Of a stretch of 5,609 bases of DNA, positions 1 to 5,574 are shown in pieces. The translations under genes were made by a program, and so were the position numbers. The DNA comes from an uncultured Clostridium sp. (lineage in GTDB: Bacteria; Bacillota; Clostridia; TANB77; CAG-508). Location of the stretch: assembly GCA_948465625.1 (NCBI GenBank), contig CAOJXM010000078.1, forward strand, positions 1-5,609, read 5' to 3'. Numbering within the stretch: the first letter of the stretch is position 1; each line of letters begins with the position of its first letter. The notes under the pieces were generated by a model. That model was not told the origin of the DNA. It did no database searches and saw only the letters and a program-made list of their open reading frames with translations.

Positions 1-176
1 AAAAAACAATACAAAACAAAAAATGAAAAGAAACATATGAAAGTAAAACTATATTTAAAACTAAACTTCAAAACAAAAGAAAAACTGCCAAAAAACAAAA
101 GATTTCGGTAATATACAAAAGAAAGAATGGTTACCAAAGACAATACATAAAACAACAAATGATTGATAAAATTTTG
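1..176. other. A-rich non-coding leader upstream of rsmH
   Basis: This stretch is extremely A-rich on the plus strand, with many AAAACAAA-like runs. It holds no convincing gene: the longest ATG frame, at 37-111, would give 24 lysine-rich residues with no ribosome binding site. A weak stem pairs 103-111 with 131-138, with one bulged base. An extended -10-like TGATAAAAT lies at 164-172 with a poor -35, and could drive rsmH. mraZ, the usual gene just upstream of rsmH, is not present in these bases. Confidence 0.6.
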
Positions 177-207
177 CAGCAGTTGGTAAGAATTGTACCA
201 ACTGCTG
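177..207 (+). promoter_or_regulatory. perfect 12-bp hairpin in the rsmH leader
   Basis: CAGCAGTTGGTA (177-188) pairs exactly with TACCAACTGCTG (196-207) around a 7-base loop. ATTTT (171-175) can also pair with AAAAT (214-218) across an internal loop. No run of T follows (ATTTGT only), so a classical terminator is unlikely. It sits 33 bases before the rsmH start codon. If the extended -10 at 164-172 is used, transcription would begin close to base 178, placing the hairpin at the very 5' end of the mRNA. An end signal for an upstream gene or a protein-binding site are alternatives. Confidence 0.6.
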
Positions 208-228
208 ATTTGTAAAATGCAAATAAAA

Positions 229-233
229 AGGAG
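229..233 (+). promoter_or_regulatory. ribosome binding site deciding the GTG start of rsmH
   Basis: AGGAG lies six bases before GTG at 240. No ATG is available nearby, and the family's conserved N-terminal motif begins at residue 5, so the GTG start is well supported. Confidence 0.85.
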
Positions 234-239
234 CCAAAA

Positions 240-1169
240 GTGGAATTTAATCACAAATCAGTATTGTTAAACGAATGTATAGAAGGATTAAACATAAAAC
301 CAGATGGGATTTATGTAGATGGGACCATTGGAGGAGCAGGTCATAGTTTAGAAATCGTAAAACGATTATCGAAAAATGGCATGCTGATTGGAATTGACAG
401 AGATACAACAGCATTAGAAGTAGCCAAAGAAAGGTTAAGCACATATTCCAATGTAAAATTAGTCCATGGCAACCATGACAATATAAAAGAAATTCTAACA
501 CAATTAGAAATACCAAAAGTAGATGGCATACTACTAGATTTAGGGGTATCTTCGTATCAGATTGATACTGCCAAAAGAGGATTTAGTTATATGTTAGAGA
601 GTGAACTTGATATGCGAATGGATCAAACGCAAGAAAAAACAGCAAAAGAAGTGGTAAACACGTATCAAGAGCAGGAACTAGCAAGAATTTTTTACGAATA
701 TGGGGAAGAAAAATTTTCAAGACAAATTGCAAAAGCAATTTGTGAGTATAGAAAAAGCAAAGTAATTGAAACCACAACAGAATTAGTAGACATCATTACA
801 AAAGCAATGCCACATATCGATAAAAAAGCAGGTCATCCTGCTAAAAGAACGTTTCAAGCCATTCGAATCGAAGTCAATGATGAAATAGAACCATTATATC
901 AAACCGTAGAAAATTCGATGGATTGCTTAAAATCGCAAGGTAGGTTATGTATCATTACCTTCCATTCTTTAGAAGATAGAGCAGTAAAAAATGCCTATAC
1001 CAAAGCATTGGGAAAATGTACTTGTCCTAAAGAATTACCATATTGTGTATGTGGGGCAAATCCAAAAGGAAAAATAGTAAACAAAAAACCAATTATAACA
1101 AGCATACAAGAGCAAGAAGAAAATAGCAGAGCAAAAAGTGCAAAACTAAGAATATGGGAACAAATATAA
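240..1169 (+). CDS. rsmH: 16S rRNA (cytosine(1402)-N(4))-methyltransferase RsmH
   Basis: A cytoplasmic SAM-dependent enzyme that methylates N4 of C1402 in 16S rRNA, near the ribosomal P site; older names are mraW and YlxA. The 309 residues match the family's usual length. Hallmarks run in order: HKSVLLNE near the start, the SAM loop VDGTIGGAGHS (26-36), GIDRD (51-55), LDLGVSSYQID (99-109), RGFSY and LDMRMD (113-128), GEEKFSR (155-161), the block beginning HPAKRTFQAIR (199-215), ITFHSLEDR (239-247), and NSRAKSAKLR (295-304). Four cysteines (260, 262, 269, 271) form the CxC...CxC cluster common in Gram-positive members. It starts at GTG behind AGGAG. The gene stands at the left end of the dcw cluster and is co-oriented with ftsL 20 bases downstream. 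No damage is visible. Confidence 0.97.
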   Translation: MEFNHKSVLLNECIEGLNIKPDGIYVDGTIGGAGHSLEIVKRLSKNGMLIGIDRDTTALEVAKERLSTYSNVKLVHGNHDNIKEILTQLEIPKVDGILLDLGVSSYQIDTAKRGFSYMLESELDMRMDQTQEKTAKEVVNTYQEQELARIFYEYGEEKFSRQIAKAICEYRKSKVIETTTELVDIITKAMPHIDKKAGHPAKRTFQAIRIEVNDEIEPLYQTVENSMDCLKSQGRLCIITFHSLEDRAVKNAYTKALGKCTCPKELPYCVCGANPKGKIVNKKPIITSIQEQEENSRAKSAKLRIWEQI

Positions 1170-1189
1170 AAGAAAAGAGGTGAGTTAGC

Positions 1190-1711
1190 GTGGCATATCG
1201 TAATTCCTATCAATATGAAACCAGTCCAAGGAAGTTAGAACCAGAATATAGGCCAGTAAAAAAGAAATATCCTAAAAAAAGTACAGCAAGAAAAGTAGAA
1301 ACAACCCAAAAACAAGCACCAAAGCCAAAAACAAAAGCAAAAAGAAAAATGAAATCACAAGCAAAAGTGGTATTATACATAGGCGTAGTATTTGCTGTAT
1401 TATTTGCCATTAGCTATAGGAACTCACTTATTAATGAGGATTTTAGTAAAATTAAATCATTAAAAAATGACTTAGCAGCCATTCAAAAAGAAAACGGACA
1501 ATTGCAAGTAAGCATAGAAAATAGTTTGAATTTACAAAATGTAGAACAATCAGCAAAAGAACTATTAGGAATGCAAAAATTAAATAGTACACAAGCGGTA
1601 TATATTAATTTGCCAAAACAAGATTATGTAGAACCAGCAGCAGAGGAGATAAAAAAAGAAGAAGATGTTGCATGGTATCAAAAGATAATTAACCTAGTAT
1701 TAGGAAAATAG
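1190..1711 (+). CDS. ftsL: FtsL-like septal division protein
   Basis: Predicted bitopic membrane protein of the divisome, expected to work with DivIC/FtsB and DivIB/FtsQ to recruit or activate FtsW and the septal transpeptidase. The 173 residues show a very basic, Pro/Lys-rich cytoplasmic N-terminus (1-58), one membrane segment (about 59-76, starting KVVLYIGVVF), a coiled coil (about 83-112), and the FtsL/DivIC-type block LQNVEQSAKELLGMQKL (115-131). An acidic linker leads to an amphipathic end, VAWYQKIINLVLGK. The family is usually nearer 100-130 residues, so both tails are long. GTG at 1190 follows GAGGTGAG by five bases. Position directly after rsmH supports the name, because sequence conservation in this family is weak. 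Its TAG stop lies inside the terminator stem. Confidence 0.85.
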   Translation: MAYRNSYQYETSPRKLEPEYRPVKKKYPKKSTARKVETTQKQAPKPKTKAKRKMKSQAKVVLYIGVVFAVLFAISYRNSLINEDFSKIKSLKNDLAAIQKENGQLQVSIENSLNLQNVEQSAKELLGMQKLNSTQAVYINLPKQDYVEPAAEEIKKEEDVAWYQKIINLVLGK

Positions 1712-1757
1712 AACTGTTATCCATTCAAAAAGAAAAGATAACAGTTCTATTGTTTTT
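1707..1757 (+). terminator. rho-independent terminator after ftsL
   Basis: AATAGAACTGTTATC (1707-1721) pairs perfectly over 15 bp with GATAACAGTTCTATT (1737-1751), with a 15-base A-rich loop, and is followed by GTTTTT. The ftsL stop codon (1709-1711) is part of the stem. Read on the minus strand the same stem ends in ATTTTCC, so it may also stop the transcript of the reverse-strand gene, less efficiently. It separates the rsmH-ftsL transcript from the penicillin-binding protein gene. Confidence 0.85.
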
Positions 1758-1778
1758 GCAAGTAAAAAACGCTTGCAA
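1756..1778. repeat. 7-bp perfect inverted repeat
   Basis: TTGCAAG (1756-1762) and CTTGCAA (1772-1778) flank a 9-base loop. On the minus strand the loop carries TTTTTT. It lies in the 3' region of the reverse-strand small gene and may help end or protect that transcript. It is short and could be chance. Confidence 0.4.
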
Positions 1779-1789
1779 TTGAGGCTTCC

Positions 1790-1936
1790 CTAAGGAGTTT
1801 TCTGCTTTTCGATAACCAGTCCAGCATACAAACCGTTTGGGTTACGCTTGAGCACTCTCATAAAGAGTAGTAATTCCTGTGTGCTGAGTTTTTCCAACAA
1901 CGTTGTTACAACTTCCTTGGTTTCTTCTGCATTCAT
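1790..1936 (-). CDS. 48-residue protein of unknown function
   Basis: I do not recognise this protein. It starts MNAEETKEVVTTLLEKL and continues STQELLLFMRVLKRNPNGLY before a basic end, KQKTP. It appears mostly helical, with no membrane segment, no cysteines and no obvious catalytic motif. It is supported as a gene by AAAGGGG seven bases before its ATG and a consensus promoter upstream (TTGACT, 17 bases, TATAAT), with a terminator-like hairpin beyond its stop. By hand count its GC is about 41%, against about a third in neighbours. Only one of its nine leucine codons is TTA, and both glutamines are CAG, whereas neighbours favour TTA and CAA. That points to transfer or a different origin. It lies antisense between ftsL and the penicillin-binding protein gene. 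A small regulator or an antitoxin-like protein is possible but not shown. Confidence 0.65.
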   Translation of the reverse strand: MNAEETKEVVTTLLEKLSTQELLLFMRVLKRNPNGLYAGLVIEKQKTP

Positions 1937-1943
1937 ATGATAG

Positions 1944-1950
1944 CCCCTTT
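1944..1950 (-). promoter_or_regulatory. ribosome binding site of the reverse-strand small gene
   Basis: AAAGGGG on the minus strand, seven bases before ATG at 1936-1934. It is the main translational evidence that the 48-codon frame is a real gene. Confidence 0.7.
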
Positions 1951-1970
1951 CAAAGTATTTGTTCTTCTTT

Positions 1971-1999
1971 ATTATACCTGTAATTTACATAAAAGTCAA
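1971..1999 (-). promoter_or_regulatory. consensus housekeeping (sigma-A type) promoter, reverse strand
   Basis: On the minus strand TTGACT (1999-1994) and TATAAT (1976-1971) are exactly 17 bases apart: eleven of twelve consensus positions with ideal spacing. Transcription would start near 1964, about 28 bases before the small gene's ATG. This is the best promoter in the window. Confidence 0.8.
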
Positions 2000-2032
2000 T
2001 CCAATAACAGTAATAAAATACCCTAATTTCTA

Positions 2033-2038
2033 TATAAT
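2033..2038 (+). promoter_or_regulatory. candidate -10 element for the penicillin-binding protein gene
   Basis: TATAAT lies 26 bases before the chosen ATG at 2064, and a separate promoter is needed after the ftsL terminator. No good TTGACA lies 16-18 bases upstream. TAATAAA (2011-2017), 13 bases before TATATAAT (2031-2038), loosely resembles a sigma-E-type sporulation promoter. Both readings are tentative. Confidence 0.4.
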
Positions 2039-2063
2039 GATATAAGAAATGGGTGGTGAAAAG

Positions 2064-3782
2064 ATGTACAAAGATTCGAATATTAGTAGGAAAAAGCGAA
2101 TACGCAACATGCTTTTTACGATATTTGCGATATTTGCATGTTTAATTGTAAGAATTGGATTTATTCAATTTGTGCAAGGAGCCAATTTAAAAGAAATGGC
2201 ATATGCACAACAATCTTTAGACCGAAAGATAACACCAAAAAGAGGAACCATCTACGATGCAACTGGCGAAAGTCAACTAGCCGTAAGTGCTACAGTAGAA
2301 ACGGTAACCATTAATTCGGTAAATATACCAGAAAAAGACAAGGAAAAAGTGGCAAAAAAGTTATCAGAATTATTTGAGTTGGATTACGAAAAAACCTTGA
2401 AAAAAGTAAAGAAAAGAAGCTCAATTGAGACCATTGCCAAAAGAGTGGAAAAGGAAAAAACAGACCAATTAAGAATTTGGTTAAAAGAAAACAATATTAC
2501 AAGTGGTATTAACATTGACGAAGACACCAAAAGGTACTATCCGTATAACAATTTGGCATCTCATGTAATTGGATTTTGTGGAAGTGATAACCAAGGGTTA
2601 GATGGAATTGAGGCAAAATATGATGAAGTATTACAAGGCAAAAACGGAAAAATTATAAAAGTGACAGATGCAAAAGGCGGAGAAATCGGAAAAGAAGGAG
2701 AAAACTATATTGCACCAGAAGATGGAAAAGACTTAGTATTATCAATTGATATGACCATTCAAGCAATTGCAGAGAAATACTTAAAAGAAGCATGCATTGA
2801 TAATGTTTGTAGCGATGGTGGAAATATTGTAGTTATGAATCCCAAAACTGGTGATGTCTTAGCAATGGCAACCTATCCAAGTTATAACTTGAATGCTCCC
2901 TATGAAATTAATACAGAAGAATTACAGGCAAATTGGGAGAATTTACAACAAGCAGATAAAACAAAAGAATTGCAACAAATGTGGAGAAACAAAGCCATTG
3001 CAGATACATATGAGCCAGGTTCTACTTTCAAATTAATCACAACATCAGCAGCTTTAGAAGAAGGAATTACTACAACCGATAAAGAAGGAGAATTTTGTTG
3101 CACAGGTTCCATTGAAATTGCAGGAACTAGAATAAAATGTTGGAGATACTATAGACCACATGGTTCAGAATCACTAAGGCAAGCACTTATGAATTCTTGT
3201 AATCCAGTGTTTATTGGATTGGGGCAAAAAATAGGGGTAGAAAAATATTATAGCTACTTAAGAAAATTTGGTTTTTTAGATAAAACAGGAATTTCTTTAC
3301 CAGGAGAAGCAAAGGGGATTTTCCTTACGGAAAATAAGGTTGGGCCAGTAGAATTAGCAACCATTTCCTTTGGGCAAAGGTTTGAAGTAACCCCACTACA
3401 AATGGTAACAGCAGTATCTGCCATTGCGAATAAAGGAATAAAGGTAAAACCAAGAGTAGTAAAACAAATCATAAATCCAAAAACAAAAGAAGTAGAAGAA
3501 CAACCAGTCATAGAAGAAGGAAGAATTATAAAAGAGGAAACAGCAAATAATGTACTAAGTATGATGGAATCGGTAGTAGCAGAAGGAACAGGAAAAAATG
3601 CACAAGTAAAAGGATTTAGTGTGGGAGGAAAAACAGGAACATCAGAAGATGGGGTAAATACCAACAAATATGTAACATCCTTTTTAGGAGTAGCACCAAT
3701 TAGTGACCCAAGTGTTGTGGTTTTAGTCACTTTATACAATCCAACAGGTGAGGGGGGACATCATGTAGGGGAACACTTATAG
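2064..3782 (+). CDS. FtsI/SpoVD-type penicillin-binding protein, C-terminus truncated
   Basis: A class B transpeptidase that crosslinks peptidoglycan at the division septum (FtsI/PBP2B) or in the spore cortex (SpoVD). ATG at 2064 is preferred over 2049 because GGTGGTGA sits five bases before it; this gives 572 residues. One membrane anchor covers about 15-37, and the dimerisation-domain signature PKRGTIYD ends at 65. SHVIGFCGSDNQGLDGIE precedes the transpeptidase domain, which carries STFK (Ser320 nucleophile), SCN (378-380) and KTGT (523-526). After NPTGEGGH the family normally continues as a glycine/alanine stretch and a final helix; here it reads HVGEHL and stops, only 49 residues past the KTG lysine. 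The last strand-and-helix portion of the domain, and any PASTA domain, are absent. Neither other frame restores them. Whether the enzyme works is doubtful. FtsI and SpoVD cannot be separated without the missing tail. Confidence 0.9.
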   Translation: MYKDSNISRKKRIRNMLFTIFAIFACLIVRIGFIQFVQGANLKEMAYAQQSLDRKITPKRGTIYDATGESQLAVSATVETVTINSVNIPEKDKEKVAKKLSELFELDYEKTLKKVKKRSSIETIAKRVEKEKTDQLRIWLKENNITSGINIDEDTKRYYPYNNLASHVIGFCGSDNQGLDGIEAKYDEVLQGKNGKIIKVTDAKGGEIGKEGENYIAPEDGKDLVLSIDMTIQAIAEKYLKEACIDNVCSDGGNIVVMNPKTGDVLAMATYPSYNLNAPYEINTEELQANWENLQQADKTKELQQMWRNKAIADTYEPGSTFKLITTSAALEEGITTTDKEGEFCCTGSIEIAGTRIKCWRYYRPHGSESLRQALMNSCNPVFIGLGQKIGVEKYYSYLRKFGFLDKTGISLPGEAKGIFLTENKVGPVELATISFGQRFEVTPLQMVTAVSAIANKGIKVKPRVVKQIINPKTKEVEEQPVIEEGRIIKEETANNVLSMMESVVAEGTGKNAQVKGFSVGGKTGTSEDGVNTNKYVTSFLGVAPISDPSVVVLVTLYNPTGEGGHHVGEHL

Positions 3783-3882
3783 AAGTTTTTACGTAGTTTC
3801 GTAATATAGGATTATACACTTAAATATTAAAAGGAAATATGGTATATAATAAATATAAAATCAAAATAGGGAGTAGATACAA
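3783..3882 (+). promoter_or_regulatory. spacer with candidate promoter and ribosome binding site for the prepilin-like gene
   Basis: TATAAT at 3845-3850 is a possible -10, but no convincing -35 lies upstream. AGGGAG at 3868-3873 precedes ATG at 3883 by nine bases. A weak 5-bp stem, TTACG/CGTAA (3789-3804), lies just after the transpeptidase stop. Base composition turns sharply more AT-rich here. Confidence 0.4.
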
Positions 3883-4448
3883 ATGAAAAAAGTAAGAAGT
3901 AATCAAGCGATTACATTAATTGCCTTAATTATAACAGTCATTATTATGCTGATTTTAGCGGGAATTGGAATTAACATGGCAATTGGAGACCATGGGATTT
4001 TAGAAAGACACAACAAGGTGCACAAATATATCAAAATGCAGCCAATAATGAATTAAATAGTTTAAACAATTTAGACAAAGAGTTAGAAGATTTAATGAAT
4101 CAATTTTCGCAAGAAGAAGTGCCAGAAAATTGGAAAGAAAGAAATGTTAAAATAAAAGTAAATATGACGTCTTTTAATGATTCGTTAGGAGAGTTTCCTC
4201 TTGTATTTGGTATAGTGGCGACCAGTAAAGGACAAACAGTATATGATGATGTAGTAGAGTTTAATGTTACAAAAGCAGGTACACAAATTTTAGATGTTAA
4301 AATCAATCTACCAGATGATACTTCATTAAATGTTACACAACTATATTGTAGCCCAAATTATAATTTGGTTTCAGAGGAAAGTGTTCAAAAAACAATAATG
4401 CAAGATAAAGAAGTAGAAGTATATTTTGAATATGCTTACCAAAAATAA
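3883..4448 (+). pseudogene. prepilin-like surface protein with Ig-like tail, frameshifted
   Basis: Resembles the prepilin-type proteins found in many copies in Clostridia. After a basic start comes QAITLIALIITVIIMLILAG, the hydrophobic helix that normally anchors or assembles such proteins. The glutamate at position 5 of classical type IV pilins is absent. The first frame ends at TAA 4054-4056 after 57 residues. From about 4009 the protein continues in the frame one base back, through a helical region (QQGAQIYQNAANNELNSL) into a beta-rich Ig/prealbumin-like domain ending EVEVYFEYAYQK. Restoring one base between AGA (4006-4008) and CAC, for example to give a GCA codon, yields about 188 residues. 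So one base appears lost, in the gene or in the assembly. A fragment started at ATG 4095 would lack the anchor. The next gene begins 24 bases downstream, suggesting one transcript. Confidence 0.8.
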
Positions 4449-4472
4449 AACAGAAGAATGTGGGGAATTAGA

Positions 4473-5527
4473 ATGGAAAAAAGAAATCGATTGAAAATAA
4501 GAATGATAATTTTAATATTCGGTTTGTTATTTGTAATGACGTCAGGAAATGTATTTGGCTACTTTACTACTTATACAACTGCACAGGGAACACAAAAAAT
4601 GAATCTATCTTATCCAAAATCAAAGATGTCAAAAAGAACAGAAGGATATTTGTTCCATCACAAAAAGAATTTCAGGTAAAATTGGATAACACAAATTGGA
4701 AATATAATGCAGATGGTTATTATCATTACACACAAATGTTACTTGCTAGTAGTACAACAGAAGAATTGTTAATCGAAATGAAGGGAAAAGGCAATGTTGT
4801 TGTTGTGAGCGAATTAGCAGAAGTATTGGGGGGTGGGGATAACACAATTTTTGCTGATTGGGGACAACCCTTAAATCGAATCCAACGATTATCAAAAAAA
4901 GAAGATTTGATATTAGAAAATACAGGTGTTAGATTAGCGGTAGGGGGCAATTCAATCGGTGTTACCTTGGTGGAAAATGGAGAAGACATTTCGTATAGAA
5001 ATTATGAGGGAGCAAAAACAGGTGAAGTATTAAAACATATGATAAATGAAGGGGAAACAGTAATTTTAGGAAATAATTACTTGGAACAAATGAGTATAAA
5101 AAATAGTGGAGATATGGATCAATATGTTAGAGTAAAGATAACGAAGGATTGGATAAAGGCAGGAGAAATCCAAATGAAACAGGATCCAAAAACCATTGAT
5201 TTTGATTTTGGTGATGATTGGATTGTGGATGAGAATAATGGGTGGCTCTACTATACAAAACCAATTCTTATGGGGGAAACAAGTAGTCCTTTTGTAAAAA
5301 GTCTTAAAATAAAAGACGAGATAAAAAATGTAATTGATTATACAGAAACAAAAAATGAAGAAAATGCAACGGTTATTACATCTACTAGAAGATATCATGA
5401 TTCGGATTTTAAGATTGCAATAGAAGTAAATGCGATTCAATCACACAATGCAGAAGAAGCAATTCAAGAAACTTGGGGGGGTAGTGTGAAAATTGATGAA
5501 AACGGAACTTTAAGCCTAGTAAAATAA
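4473..5527 (+). pseudogene. SipW-type/TasA-camelysin-like secreted protein, frameshifted
   Basis: Looks like a Clostridial surface protein of the SipW-signal, TasA/camelysin type, which build extracellular fibres or matrix. ATG 4473 is chosen because GGGGA lies six bases before it; ATG 4458 lacks a good site. The signal segment (MIILIFGLLFVMTSGNVFG) leads into YFTTYTTAQGT, typical of SipW-cleaved proteins. The first frame stops at 4677-4679. The family pattern continues one base back from about 4613, giving SKIKDVKKNRRIFVPSQ and onward to 5527, about 351 residues if one base is restored. Two related modules follow: WKYNADGYYHYTQM from 4697, and an IKNSGDMDQYVRVKITKDW block with W...NGWLYYTKPILMGETSSPF from 5219. 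The protein ends in the usual NAEEAIQETWGGSVKIDENG-type tail. The first module looks short between NRRI and FVPSQ, so a longer deletion is possible. It likely pairs with the prepilin-like protein upstream. Confidence 0.8.
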
Positions 5528-5533
5528 GGAGAA

Positions 5534-5570
5534 AATCGATGGTTAGAAACATAACTGTCGATTGTTTTTT
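5534..5570 (+). terminator. rho-independent terminator after the TasA-like gene
   Basis: AATCGATGGTTA (5534-5545) pairs with TAACTGTCGATT (5552-5563) over 12 bp, including two G-U pairs, around loop GAAACA, and is followed by GTTTTTT. It lies seven bases after the stop codon and would end the surface-protein transcript. Confidence 0.85.
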
Positions 5571-5574
5571 ATGA
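5539..5574 (+). other. possible 11-codon leader peptide overlapping the terminator
   Basis: AGGAG (5527-5531) stands seven bases before ATG 5539, which opens a frame reading MVRNITVDCFL and stopping at TGA 5572-5574. The frame runs through most of the terminator stem and overlaps the next ATG as ATGA. This could be a leader peptide that couples translation to read-through, or pure coincidence within a terminator. Confidence 0.25.

Noticed and set aside
37..111. 24-codon lysine-rich frame upstream of rsmH
   Set aside because: No ribosome binding site, composition simply reflects the A-rich DNA, and no recognisable motif.
2049..2063. Upstream ATG at 2049 as the start of the penicillin-binding protein
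   Set aside because: Its first codons are themselves the ribosome binding site GGTGGTGA for ATG 2064, and nothing suitable precedes 2049.
3254..3739. 161-codon open frame on the minus strand
   Set aside because: It lies wholly antisense to the conserved transpeptidase domain, has no good ribosome binding site that I can see, and its composition is that of a mirrored coding frame.
3745..3765. Homopolymer error in the six-G run explaining the short transpeptidase
   Set aside because: Adding or removing one G gives early stops and does not restore the expected glycine/alanine ending.
3774..3811. Read-through of TAG to extend the transpeptidase (KFLRSFVI before a second TAG)
   Set aside because: The extension is not the expected family ending, and TAG serves as a normal stop for ftsL, so recoding is unsupported.
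5066..5440. 124-codon minus-strand frame rich in Ile, Phe, Tyr and Cys
   Set aside because: It is antisense to the well-recognised camelysin-like module; the hydrophobic composition follows from reading an AT-rich gene backwards.
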